NCBI GenBank assembly: GCA_900541865.1
Contig: UQLO01000002.1
Location: 1-64,000 of the forward strand
DNA: 64,000 nt
Source of the DNA: an uncultured Porphyromonadaceae bacterium
Lineage (GTDB): Bacteria > Bacteroidota > Bacteroidia > Bacteroidales > Muribaculaceae
Direction of reading: 5' to 3'
A program made the translations under genes and the position numbers. Shown piece by piece: positions 9,801-18,141 of the stretch. The stretch's first letter is position 1. Each line of letters begins with the position of its first letter. The notes under the pieces were generated by a model. The model did not search any database, was not told the origin of the DNA, and was given only the letters and a program-made list of their open reading frames with translations.

Positions 9801-12800
9801 ACACGCACATCGCTCAGCGACGGGTTGCCGAGCACTGAGATGCGGTTGCGTTCATTGTCGGGGTCGCGGCCGCTGAAGAGTATGCCGTAGCCTACCCCGC
9901 TCTCCTCGTTGCGCTTGGCGCGGTTGCGTTCCTTCTTGAGTTCGACAAGGCTCTGAAGATTGAAGTTGAGGTAGTTCTCGATGGGCCAAACCTCGGCGCG
10001 GGCGGCGTCGGAGTAGCGGTCGTAGCTGCCGTGCGGGGTGAGCACCAGGGGCACTTCGTACTCATAGTAGTTGTTCTTCACGTCGGTGCCCAGCCGCACG
10101 AACACGCTCAAGTCGCCCGAACGCAGCGAAGTGGTGTTGTCGATAAGACTCTCGGCGTGCACCCACATCTGCATGCGCTTGTAATTGCGCAGGTCGAGCT
10201 GGGTGTTGCGGTAGACGCCGCGGGCATCGCCGGCGGTGAGGCCGGTGAGCTTCATGCTCATCGACTGCTCGTTGAGCTGGGTAATCTGGCTCTGGCCCGG
10301 GTCGGTGATGCGCGTCACCCCGGGAGGGAGCACGTAGTTGACGGGCTCGCGCTCGGCGTTCTCCTCGATGTTGACCACCGACAGGTCGAGCTGGCCTTGG
10401 GCCGGAGCGTCGCCGCGGGTGTTGAGGTTGAAGTCGTAGGAGCGCCACTCGCCGCGCACCAGCTCAAGGGTAGCGAAGCGAAGGTGTGTGGGCATCTTGA
10501 AGCCTGTCATGAACATTCGCATGAAGCGGACGGTCGAGAAGTCGTTGATAGAGCCCACGATACGCTCGTAGTCGCTCAGCGGTATCTTGAACTGATACCA
10601 CTCCACGGTGGGGTTTGTGCCGTCGCGGGTGGCCACGACGCTCACCTGTTTGTCGGTGATGTAGTTTCGGCCCACTACGAGGTCCTCGGGGCGAATCGAC
10701 ACTTTGTACTGGAAGTAGCGCTCGTATTCGTTGAGCGTGTTGTCCTGGTTTATGTCTTCGACGTCGGGCACGGCGCGGCTGCTCTGATACAATGGGTCGT
10801 CGGCATCCTCGGGAGAAAGGGAGTTGCCCTCGACGCCGTTGTAGCGCTTGTAGCGCTCCAGGATGCTGAGACGCTCCTCGTCGTAGTCGTAGCCGCGGTA
10901 GAAGTGGTAGTTGTCGCCGGCGGGGTCGTTGAGGGGCGAGAACTTGTCGGTCTCCATTCTCGCAAGAGCGTCCGGTGCAAGGCGCCCGCGCAGTCCGTCG
11001 AGGTAGTCGCTGTAGGAGGGGAAAGTGAACTCGTCGGCGTTGGGCAGGCCGTCGAGGCCGACGTCCTGGGCGATTCGCGCGCCGGTGGCGTTGTCGAAGG
11101 AGTAAGTGAGCGAATTTTGGCTTGAAACGCGGCCCCATACTGTCTCCTGGAGGTACTGGTCGTCGCCGTCGTAGGGTATGCCGTTCTCATAGCTCTTGAG
11201 ACCGTCCTTTAGGATGTCCTCCGAGATTTCGCCGAGGTTGAAATAGAGGTCGCCGCCCTCATAGTTGGGATTTTCAGGGTCCAGGAAGGGGTTGAGCAGC
11301 CAGAACTGGATATACTCTATGTTGCTCTGCTCGAAGTTGGTGTTGTCCAGGCGCCGCATTATGCCGCCCCAGCGCTTTTCGGGGTTGAGGAGGGCGCCCT
11401 GGTCGTCGATGTCGGTATTGTCGAGGTTGTAAGGTCCGCGCTCGGTGGGATAGTAGGAGAGGTTGAGGGTCTGGATGGTGGAGCTCTCGCCGTAGCCGAC
11501 TTCGCGGCCGGGGAAGATCTCGCGAGAGGTCACTTCGCGCACGTAAGGATTGGAAAGCTGCTTGAGGTCGCTCTTTATATAGCCTGGGCACATCGACGAG
11601 TTGCGCTGGGTGAAGAGGCGGTCGATATAGTACCAGTTGAGCAGGGCGCGGTTGCGGCCGTAGGCCACGTTGTTGCTCAGCGCGGCCTCCGGAAAGAGGG
11701 GGTCGGTGCCTCCGTCGTAGGGCGTGGAGGCCAGGAACCATGAGTAGGGCGAACGAAGGTCGATGCCGGTCTGGGTGGACTCGAAGTCGTCGATGTAGCT
11801 CGAGCCCTTGTTGGAGCCGCTGGCCTGCTGATGGGGTAGCAGCTGGGCGAACTCGGCCGTGAAGGCCAGTCGCGAGGGAGCCGTGGCGTTGACGGTGGGT
11901 ATCTTGTTGAGCAGGTTGGTAAGCCACATGAAGTCGCCGTTGTAGGAGAAGTTGAGGCCTACCATGGTGTTGTTGACGGTTTCGTCGCCGATGTTCACCT
12001 TTTCTATAAGGGCTTTTTCCGAGAAGTGCAGCAGAGTGCCCCCGAAGTTGATGCGCTTGTTGAGCTGGTACTGCAGGTCGAGCCCCAGCAGGGTCTTTCG
12101 CTGGGTGGAGAACATGCTCTGGTTCTCCAGGGTCACGCTCACGCTCTGCCCGGAGTCTATTATGCTCTGATTGGTGATGGTGACGATACCCATGGCGTAG
12201 TCGACGGTGTAGTCGCTGTTCTCGGTAAGGCGCACGCCGCCGGCCATCACCACAACCGAGCCGCGGGGCACGTTCATGGCGTTGAGGCGTATCTGCGAGC
12301 CGCTCGAGGCCTGGTATTCGCCGGTAAGGATGAATTTGTTCTTGTCGGCGTACTGCCGGGCCACCACTATGGTCGAGTCGTAGAGCTGAGGGTAGCAGTA
12401 CTGCTCGGCAAGCGCGGGGTTCCCTATTTTCTCCGCCAGATGCTTGCCGAAGGGCTCCACAACGGGGAAAATGACCTTGCCGGTCGACGACTGGATGGTG
12501 TAGCCTTCGATGAAGTCGAAGAAGCCGTCGGGATTGCTCTCCTCGTTGGAGTCTATGCGGTCGAGGTTCATCACCTGAAGTATGCTCTGGTTGTTGAGGC
12601 CCGGCACCGGCAGGTAGTTGATCTGAGTACCCGTGGTGTCGCTAAGGTACTTTATGTTGAGTTTGAACTTGCTCTTCTGAATCTGGTAGCCGCCAAGGGA
12701 GTAGACGTTTTTCATCATCAGGCGCCACATAGGCAGCCTCGGCGACACCGTGGTGCTCTTAAGCATCTTAACGTAGAGGCACTGGTCGGTGGTGGTGACG

Positions 12801-14299
12801 TCGCCGGAAAACTCGCCCACCTGGTAGACCTGCCCGTTGTAGGTATACTCGAAGGCCACCGCAAGCACCTCGTCGGAGTTCAGCGCCGAACGAACCGAGA
12901 TGTAGCCCAGCGTGCTGTTGAGGGTATACTCGCTGGAGCTGAGCAGGCGCGCGCTCTCAACCTTCTCGAAGTCCTTGCCGCCCTCGATGCCATAGGCGCT
13001 CAGAGGCTCCAGCACCTGGGTGACGGCGTTGATGTTTCGCGCCCCGGGATAGTCGGTTTTGATGGTCTGCAGAAGGTTGTTGGAGGCGTTGGCCGGGTTC
13101 GGAAGCGACGGATTCGGCGTCCAGTAGTCGTTGCCAAGGTTTGAGGCTTCGCCAAGGTCCATGAAGGCCAGCAGGTTGCGGCTCTGGTCGTAGCGGCCTG
13201 TCTTGTTGGTCACCCACACCTCGATGCGCGTAATGCTCACGCCGGACGTCACGTAAGGCAGACGCGAGGCAAACCGGTCGTAGTTCTCATAGAAAAACTG
13301 CGACAGGAAGTAGTGGCGGTTCTGGTCGTATTCGTCGGCGTTGACGGTGAACTCGGTGGTCTGGGCGCCACCCCGCGTGTTGACGCTTCGGCTTTCGGAG
13401 TTTTGCTGGCTCACAAGAGCCGTCGCGGTGAGTTTGCCGAACTGCAGCTTGGTTTTGATACCGAAAAGGGCCGTGGAGCCCCGTATGAGGCTCGACCCGG
13501 TGGTCATGCTGACGTTACCGGCCTCTATGCTCTGAACGATGTCGTCCTCCTTGCCTTCGTAGGCGAGCTTGAGGTTCTTGGAGTCAAAGTCGAAGGTAGC
13601 GTCGGTGTTGTAGGTCATGTTGAACTTCAGGCGGTCGCCCACGGAGGCGGCGATGGTGGCCTGTATCTTCTGCTCGAAGTCGAAGTAGGTCTTGCGGCGG
13701 GCACTCAGCGAGAGCGACGGGTTGTCGGTTTTGTTGCTCTTTATGCCCATTTTGATTTGCACGGAACCTTGGGTGCGCAGGCTCACGCCGCCGGGACCGA
13801 AAATCTTCTCCAACGGCCCCAGGGCGAAGTTCATGTCGAACACGTTGAAGGGCTGCTTCTCGCCGTCGGTGATAAGGCTCATGTTGCGGTCGCGGTAGTA
13901 GCGCTGCATGCTGCGGCGAAGCTGCCAGTTGTCGTACTGCTCGGCCGTGAGCATGAAGGGTGTGGCGATGTCGACCTCGCCAAGCCGCGTATGCACGGTG
14001 TACATTCCGGTCAGCGGGTCGTAGTCGGCGGTGGTGACTATATTCGAGGGTGTAGCAAGGTCGTAGGCCAACTCGCTGGCCATAAGCTCGTCGTAGTTGG
14101 TGGGGATGACGGGCCGGATGGGCATCGGAAGCGCCGTGGAGTCGCCCGGCGAAGGCGCGGGATAGGCGGCCGGGGCCGGGCGCTGTATTTCGGGAGTGCG
14201 GTACTGGGCAGACGCAAATATTGCCGTCATGACAAGGGTCACAACGAGCAAAATCCTGTTTACGGGGCGTTTGCCTGCTTTTTCCATTCGTTCGCGCAT
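6860..14299 (-). CDS. sprA: Type IX secretion translocon protein SprA
   Basis: Giant outer-membrane beta-barrel that forms the translocation pore of the type IX secretion system. About 2480 residues, matching the family. Recognised by the early region after the signal peptide (LATPSNIVTTADYDPLTGMY), repeated barrel strands, and the motif area SSYIDDFESTQTGIDL with SPYSWFLAST. The frame extends to a GTG at 14326; an ATG at 14299 or 14287 better suits a signal peptide (positive MEKAGKRPVNR, hydrophobic core, cleavage after ASAQ). It is a single gene with no same-strand neighbour close by. Its cargo-type partner in this window is the large amidase at 21246-25019. Confidence 0.94.
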   Translation of the reverse strand: MRERMEKAGKRPVNRILLVVTLVMTAIFASAQYRTPEIQRPAPAAYPAPSPGDSTALPMPIRPVIPTNYDELMASELAYDLATPSNIVTTADYDPLTGMYTVHTRLGEVDIATPFMLTAEQYDNWQLRRSMQRYYRDRNMSLITDGEKQPFNVFDMNFALGPLEKIFGPGGVSLRTQGSVQIKMGIKSNKTDNPSLSLSARRKTYFDFEQKIQATIAASVGDRLKFNMTYNTDATFDFDSKNLKLAYEGKEDDIVQSIEAGNVSMTTGSSLIRGSTALFGIKTKLQFGKLTATALVSQQNSESRSVNTRGGAQTTEFTVNADEYDQNRHYFLSQFFYENYDRFASRLPYVTSGVSITRIEVWVTNKTGRYDQSRNLLAFMDLGEASNLGNDYWTPNPSLPNPANASNNLLQTIKTDYPGARNINAVTQVLEPLSAYGIEGGKDFEKVESARLLSSSEYTLNSTLGYISVRSALNSDEVLAVAFEYTYNGQVYQVGEFSGDVTTTDQCLYVKMLKSTTVSPRLPMWRLMMKNVYSLGGYQIQKSKFKLNIKYLSDTTGTQINYLPVPGLNNQSILQVMNLDRIDSNEESNPDGFFDFIEGYTIQSSTGKVIFPVVEPFGKHLAEKIGNPALAEQYCYPQLYDSTIVVARQYADKNKFILTGEYQASSGSQIRLNAMNVPRGSVVVMAGGVRLTENSDYTVDYAMGIVTITNQSIIDSGQSVSVTLENQSMFSTQRKTLLGLDLQYQLNKRINFGGTLLHFSEKALIEKVNIGDETVNNTMVGLNFSYNGDFMWLTNLLNKIPTVNATAPSRLAFTAEFAQLLPHQQASGSNKGSSYIDDFESTQTGIDLRSPYSWFLASTPYDGGTDPLFPEAALSNNVAYGRNRALLNWYYIDRLFTQRNSSMCPGYIKSDLKQLSNPYVREVTSREIFPGREVGYGESSTIQTLNLSYYPTERGPYNLDNTDIDDQGALLNPEKRWGGIMRRLDNTNFEQSNIEYIQFWLLNPFLDPENPNYEGGDLYFNLGEISEDILKDGLKSYENGIPYDGDDQYLQETVWGRVSSQNSLTYSFDNATGARIAQDVGLDGLPNADEFTFPSYSDYLDGLRGRLAPDALARMETDKFSPLNDPAGDNYHFYRGYDYDEERLSILERYKRYNGVEGNSLSPEDADDPLYQSSRAVPDVEDINQDNTLNEYERYFQYKVSIRPEDLVVGRNYITDKQVSVVATRDGTNPTVEWYQFKIPLSDYERIVGSINDFSTVRFMRMFMTGFKMPTHLRFATLELVRGEWRSYDFNLNTRGDAPAQGQLDLSVVNIEENAEREPVNYVLPPGVTRITDPGQSQITQLNEQSMSMKLTGLTAGDARGVYRNTQLDLRNYKRMQMWVHAESLIDNTTSLRSGDLSVFVRLGTDVKNNYYEYEVPLVLTPHGSYDRYSDAARAEVWPIENYLNFNLQSLVELKKERNRAKRNEESGVGYGILFSGRDPDNERNRISVLGNPSLSDVRVLLIGVRNNSATTKDGIVWVNELKVTDFDESGGWAARATATLNMSDIATVNLGTHIETAGFGGVDQSLNERRMDDYHQYNVAVQADLGRFLPEAAKLRAPIYYSVTHERTSPKYNPLDQDVLLSDALDDCSNEHERDSIRAYAVEESKIQNFSISGLKFDVRSKNPMPWDPANFTFNFSFTKQHKNNPTTEYENTNDYRGSLAYSYSPYIKPFKPFKGLKGKSKNARFLKEWELQWLPNNISFLTSMSRYYYEQQTRSETDVMFQLPVSVSKNWLWDRQLSLTWNLTKSINLQFNSNTSARIEETVGAVNRKLFPDEYREWKDTVWQSIKSFGTPWAYNQTFTASYKAPFSKIAFLDYLTGNVSYNATYRWDRGATIDGIKLGNSIANQAVWNADGRINFETLYNKVPLFRDVTKRFANTRPSTTPPKKAKKFERTYKLKTDTTLVIRHNLRNKKVKVTATKTDGTPVPIRFKVQDQNSVEILTRSDDNLKFTIVEILKDEKSLMRNVGEYALRFVLSPRNVAVRYRNTRSLSLPLFRPNIGDIFGQTNSLGPMAPGLDFAFGFTDESYVQRALDRGWLITDDGQTSPAVWSRANELNIEVNLELFKGFKVQLTFNRTDNRNQQMQFMYADMPTTYSGSYTKTHCALLTSLRSAKADNGYYSKAFADFLGNIPVVRDRVEAQYAGLSYPSTGFLRDNPHAGKLYNPEVGTVSETSSDVLIPAFLAAYTGTNASKQYLNPFPDFSAVLPNWRITYDGFINLGNMRQYFKTFTLSHAYQCTYSVGSYSSYLNWSSAAGDLGFTLDELTGNPIPSSPFNISSVAITERFAPLIGVNVTLKNEMQIKAEYRDQRTITLNSSAGQVVEATQKGITLGLGYKIVGFNTVLKMKGSQTGVSNDLTVNADVSIANNQALIRRIEGNYTQPTSGTNTFNINVSASYILSKRLTMSAYFDHQVNSPIVTTSAYPTTNTSYGISFNLSLAR

Positions 14300-14403
14300 G
14301 CGTACTGAGTAATAACGCTGCCCCACCCTCCTTTATTGCCCGCCGCACGCCCATACCCTCAAGAAAAGGAGGCTTCCGGATAGATTCGCATGCACCGGCG
14401 ATA

Positions 14404-14551
14404 TGGAGCGGGGATTTGCAATCCCCGCCGGCAGGCGATGCTAACTTTCTCCGAGAAAAGAGAGGGCGGCAACGCCGGATAGGCGAAGGTAACTTTTACG
14501 GCGGAAAGACGGCGGAAACGCGGGTCGGTGACGGCTGAAGCCGTCACTCCA
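14404..14551. repeat. REP/MITE-like palindromic element, copy 1
   Basis: Begins TGGAG and ends CTCCA. It has an outer hairpin at 14408-14428 (GCGGGGATT, loop TGC, AATCCCCGC) and a second at 14528-14547 (GTGACGGCT, loop GA, AGCCGTCAC). The left half, through GATGCTAACTTTCT and CGAGAAAAGAG, closely matches the element at 16461-16586. Between the hairpins the two halves are themselves imperfectly inverted. Confidence 0.7.
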
Positions 14552-14640
14552 TATCGCCTGCGAAAGCGTCTCCTGTGTATGGACGGGGAGCGTCGAAAAT
14601 TGTCCGATTGTCGACTTTTTTCACTTTTTATGGTTTTTTA

Positions 14641-14672
14641 TTTGGGCAATCGGCGAAAAATGGCTAACTTTG
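14641..14672 (+). promoter_or_regulatory. Promoter before the G-tract lipoprotein
   Basis: TTTG at 14641-14644, 20-base spacer, TAACTTTG at 14665-14672: full consensus. Start of transcription near 14679, about 50 nt before the ATG at 14730. Confidence 0.65.
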
Positions 14673-14729
14673 TATTATTGCTTAAGATAACGAAGAGCAA
14701 AACATTATCACCAAAACAACAACCTCAAT

Positions 14730-16137
14730 ATGACCAAGCTCAAAATTGCAGGCATGGCTCTGGCAACCATTCTGTTTGTCGGCGCCGTAAGCTCCTGTAA
14801 ATCAGACAATGACGTCTTAGGGGGGGGGTAAGAGAACCATAACGCGATTCGACCTGTCGAACTGCGAGATGCTCACCACCCTCGGCGAAGTGGAATCGCG
14901 CGCAGTAGACGGCACTTTAACCCAAACCGGCACATTCAAACTCGACGCCAACGGCAATATCTCGGCAATCGGTGTGTTTGTCAACGAAGAGACCGGCGTT
15001 GAAACACGTTCCAATCTCTCTGTAGTTCCCGGGGGTGTCCTCAACCTTACAGAGAACTATATGTATTTCGAAGATTGCCGGTACTTCGACGAGGATGGCG
15101 ACGAAGTCGGAGTGGACTCGGAACTGCAACGTCTGATAGTGCGCCGCAGCGACGGTCTCATCTACAGCGCCCAGATTTCAGACGGTACGAACTATGTAGA
15201 TTTTCAGATAGGCTCAGATAGGAGCGCCTTTATCGAAGACGGAGCCGGCCGTCTGATAGCAGTCTGCAATGACTTTGGAGACAACAACGGTTATCTCGGA
15301 CGCCTTGCGCTCTCAAGCTTCGAAGGGACCTTTGAGCGTCTTACTACCGGTGACAGTCCCTTATTATTCTCATTTCATCCCAAGCTGTTTCTGATGAATC
15401 ATGGGGTAATAGCCATGTCCACCGGACTGGACAACGACGCATGGTATCAAACGGAGGGCGGCCATTGCGCGGATTTGGTTTACCCCAATGGCGGATATGA
15501 CCACTTCGTATCCCACGACGGCACCTTAAGTTCCGGAGCATATATCATCCTTAAAGATGGGCTTATATATTACTCTTATGACGGCCAGACGACGAAATAC
15601 ATCAACATAGGCTCTTCCTACGGACAGTCCACCGAAGAAGAAATCGGTACCTTCGACTTTTTCTCCGCCGCGCAATCCGGGCCCGCCTCCTGGTACGATA
15701 TGGCCAACAAAGTGCTGATTAAGATCAAGGATGATCTTAACGGCCAGCCCAACCGCTATATGGTCTACGACAAGCAGACCCGACAGTTCTCCCTCTTCGA
15801 AACCGGCTTCGATAACGTCGACAACACTGTTCTGTGGGAAGATTACCTCTGCAACGGCCGTTTCTATGGCATTTCGAGCCGTCACGGCAAGCCCACCCAG
15901 GCCGTGTGGATTGATCCGGTCAACCTCACCACCGGCCAGACCGACCTGAATCTCGGCAACGAAATCGACATCAAGAAAATTTCCGTCGACTATAAGCATG
16001 CCACTGCCCAGCTGACGGGCACCCGCCGGTCGGACAGCTACAACGTCGCCATCAGCGTCGACCTCCGCACAGGCGAGCGCAACACCATCTTCAGCGCTCC
16101 CAACCGCGAAATCATTTCGCTCATACCGCTGAACTGA
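14730..16137 (+). CDS. Lipoprotein of unknown function, interrupted by a frameshift at a G9 tract
   Basis: An ATG at 14730 starts a clear lipoprotein signal (hydrophobic core, SSC with Cys23). This frame runs into a homopolymer of nine G (14820-14828) and stops at TAA 14829-14831. The long downstream frame ending at 16137 has an ATG at 14869 but is open back to just before the tract. With eight G the two frames join through VLGGGKRTITRF and give a 468-residue lipoprotein. The mature part looks beta-rich (repeating strand patterns such as GLIYSAQISDG and DGLIYYSYDGQ), perhaps a propeller; I recognise no family. The promoter upstream and terminator downstream are intact. Either a phase-variable gene caught off, or a sequencing error in the tract. 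Confidence 0.75.
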
Positions 16138-16156
16138 CCCCTTCGCACCGCACCGC

Positions 16157-16192
16157 AAAGTCACCGCATCCGCCGATGCGGTGACTTTTTTT
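16157..16192 (+). terminator. Intrinsic terminator after the G-tract lipoprotein
   Basis: A perfect 14-bp stem (AAAGTCACCGCATC, loop CGCC, GATGCGGTGACTTT) followed by a continuing T run, 20 bases after the stop codon. Confidence 0.9.
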
Positions 16193-16258
16193 CTGCAGCT
16201 TCCAAATCGAGCAACCCGGCGGAATTCGCCGCGAAAAGCAACCTAAGCTAATGAAAAA

Positions 16259-16345
16259 GAACCCTGTAAGGGTTCAAGAAAGTAGCCCGGGGCGACAGCC
16301 CCGGGTAGGCCGACCATACAATAACAGCGACCCCGTCAGGGGTCG
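16259..16345. repeat. Cluster of three short palindromes
   Basis: GAACCCT-GTA-AGGGTTC at 16259-16275; CCCGGGGC-GACA-GCCCCGGG at 16286-16305; CGACCCC-GTCA-GGGGTCG at 16328-16345. All have small loops and perfect stems and none has a T run, so they look like REP-type units and not terminators. Confidence 0.65.
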
Positions 16346-16460
16346 AACACGGTCCGCCCCCCCTGTCCGTTTGCACAGGTTTAATCAGTCCAGAGGTTAT
16401 CACCCCTGGCATTTATTCAACTCCTACATAGTTGTGCCTCAACGGTTTGCGCCGACGTCA

Positions 16461-16586
16461 TGGAGCGGGGATTTGCAATCCCCGCGGGCGGACGATGCTA
16501 ACTTTCTTCGAGAAAAGAGCGGGGCGTCCTTGGAGGCATTGAAGTTAGTATCGCCTGGTCGGCGGGGATTTCAAATCCCCGCTCCA
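16461..16586. repeat. REP/MITE-like element, copy 2, with 14-bp terminal inverted repeats
   Basis: Ends are TGGAGCGGGGATTT (16461-16474) and AAATCCCCGCTCCA (16573-16586), exact inverted repeats. Each end also folds on itself (16465-16485 and 16562-16582). Inside, GATGCTAACTTTCTTCGAG is partly inverted as GAAGTTAGTATCGCC, so the whole unit can form one long imperfect hairpin. It shares its left half with the element at 14404-14551. No obvious target-site duplication and no ORF. Confidence 0.75.
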
Positions 16587-16590
16587 TAAC

Positions 16591-16618
16591 AACAGCGACC
16601 CCCGCAGGGGTCGCTGTT
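16591..16618. repeat. Palindrome with 12-bp stem
   Basis: AACAGCGACCCC, loop CGCA, GGGGTCGCTGTT. It is a longer version of the unit at 16328-16345 (both contain ACAGCGACCCC). It lies 72 bases past the stop of the minus-strand DUF5723 gene and could stall transcription, but no T run follows. Confidence 0.6.
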
Positions 16619-16689
16619 TATCAAGCTGTTGATTTATCCCGGAGCTTTCGCCCCGCGCATTTATCGAACTGCTATGCAGGTCTTTTCGG

Positions 16690-18141
16690 TCAGCTGCCGA
16701 AGGTAACGTTGAAGCCGAGGTTGATGGAAGCCGTGGCGTTGCCGACGGGGAGGAACTGCGGGGTCACCTTGAAGAACTGATGGTCGGAGCCGATGAAGAA
16801 GTTGAAGCCCTTGGGGTGGAAGTTGAGCATCCAGCCGAAGGAGGAGCCGTAGGTGGAGGCGCCGTAGTTGACGGTGCAGTCGAACCACTTGGTGGGCTTG
16901 CAGTTGGCGTAGAAGCGACCCTCTGTCCAGCTCTGGCAGCCGGCTATGTAGGTGCTGAAGAGGAAGCCGCCGGTGAGGCCGCGGTAGAAAGGCATGGTGT
17001 ACTCAGCGCCCAGATGGATGGTGGCGTGGAGGGCCTTGGTGTAGCCTTCGTCCTGACCGGTGCGGTGGATGAGGATGGCGTCCTGAACGTCGTCCCAGAT
17101 GTTGTCGAGCTGCTCGGAGAGCTTGTTCTCTTCGTAGCCGGGCTGGTCGGAGCTGATTGCAACATTCTGGAAGCCCTCGAAGGTCCAGGCGTCGAGGCCG
17201 GTGCGGCCGGTCACGCCGTGGCTCCACGACATGAAGCCGAGGTCGTTGACGGCGGCCGAAAGCTGCAGCTCGGGCAGCAGCTGATATGTGGCGCCCAGAT
17301 CGATGCCGAGGCCGAAGCCGCTGAGGCCGAAGCTGTCGTAGTCGATGTCGTTCCACTCAATCAGGTCGGCTTCCGAAGGCTTGTCGATGGTGCTTCCGGC
17401 CTCCAGCTTGGTGGGTACGTAGAGACCCGAACCGGCCGCCATCTTGATTTCGCCGTCGGCGCTGACAAGCCACTGCTCGTCGCTCATACGCACGTCCATA
17501 TTGTTGATGTGGCCGTTGACGTTGCCCACGCCCAGAAGCACCTTGAGCTTGGCGCCGGCGGTGAGTTTGTCGGTGATGCGGCGGCTGTGGCCAAGGGCGA
17601 TTTCGGCCATTGCACTGGCGTTGATGTCGATGTCCTTGAAGTTATAGCGGGTGTCGGGGCCGGTCTGACCAAGCTTCATGAAGCGGAAGAGGTCCTTGGG
17701 AAGGTTCACACCGGCGTCGGCATGTGCGCCGATGCTGATGGTGTTGAAGCCGCCCCAGGCCTTGAAGCCCGCCGAGAGGATGGTGAGGTCGAAGTTGAGG
17801 TTGATGTGATTGTTGTTGTGCAGACCGTTGAGGAATACGTCGGCAGGAACGTTGGGGCTCATGAACGAGGTCAGCTTATAGGGGCTGCCGGGATTGTACT
17901 CGCTGTTTTTGAACAGAAAGTCGTTGACGCCCACACCCGAGAAGAGGGCCACGTCGATATTGGCCAGAGCCGGGATGGATATGTAGTTTCTCTCGCCCAT
18001 AAAGGCGGCGTTGAGTTCGTGGCGGTAGGTATAACCGTCCATGAAATATGCCGAGCGGGGAGCTGCCTGGGCCGAAGCACCCATGGCACAAGCGCAGGCG
18101 GCTGCGCAGAGTATTGCTTTTGTGAGTTTCATAGGTGTCAT
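16690..18141 (-). CDS. DUF5723-family outer-membrane beta-barrel protein
   Basis: 483 residues with an Ala-rich signal peptide ending near MGASAQ. The mature start (PRSAYFMDGYTYRHELNAAF) and the alternating strand pattern through to a C-terminal FNVTF-like end are typical of DUF5723, a Bacteroidetes family related in fold to PorV/FadL-like barrels. Its ATG overlaps the TGA of the upstream lipoprotein gene by one base (TGATG), which supports the start at 18141; a second ATG three codons in is also possible. Precise function is unknown. The coupling suggests the barrel and the lipoprotein act together in the outer membrane. Confidence 0.8.
   Translation of the reverse strand: MTPMKLTKAILCAAACACAMGASAQAAPRSAYFMDGYTYRHELNAAFMGERNYISIPALANIDVALFSGVGVNDFLFKNSEYNPGSPYKLTSFMSPNVPADVFLNGLHNNNHINLNFDLTILSAGFKAWGGFNTISIGAHADAGVNLPKDLFRFMKLGQTGPDTRYNFKDIDINASAMAEIALGHSRRITDKLTAGAKLKVLLGVGNVNGHINNMDVRMSDEQWLVSADGEIKMAAGSGLYVPTKLEAGSTIDKPSEADLIEWNDIDYDSFGLSGFGLGIDLGATYQLLPELQLSAAVNDLGFMSWSHGVTGRTGLDAWTFEGFQNVAISSDQPGYEENKLSEQLDNIWDDVQDAILIHRTGQDEGYTKALHATIHLGAEYTMPFYRGLTGGFLFSTYIAGCQSWTEGRFYANCKPTKWFDCTVNYGASTYGSSFGWMLNFHPKGFNFFIGSDHQFFKVTPQFLPVGNATASINLGFNVTFGS

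Larger units (their letters stand above)
14300..14729. other. Intergenic region with REP/MITE-like element and promoter
   Basis: 430 bases between sprA and the out-of-frame lipoprotein. It holds a palindromic element (14404-14551), then a promoter pointing right (14641-14672). No convincing sprA promoter was found here. Confidence 0.5.
16193..16689. other. Repeat-rich intergenic region
   Basis: About 500 bases between two genes that converge here. No credible gene. It is packed with short perfect hairpins (16259-16345), a 126-bp element with terminal inverted repeats (16461-16586) and a further 12-bp-stem hairpin (16591-16618). Confidence 0.6.

Noticed and set aside
6950..9838. Very long open frame (962 codons) opposite sprA
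   Set aside because: It is antisense to a clear SprA gene, is rich in Val, Gly, Ala and His in the pattern produced by G+C-rich codon bias on the other strand, and shows no motif or signal peptide.
16259..16618. Repeated palindromes as a possible CRISPR array
   Set aside because: Units differ in sequence and spacing, there is no regular spacer length, and no cas gene is present.
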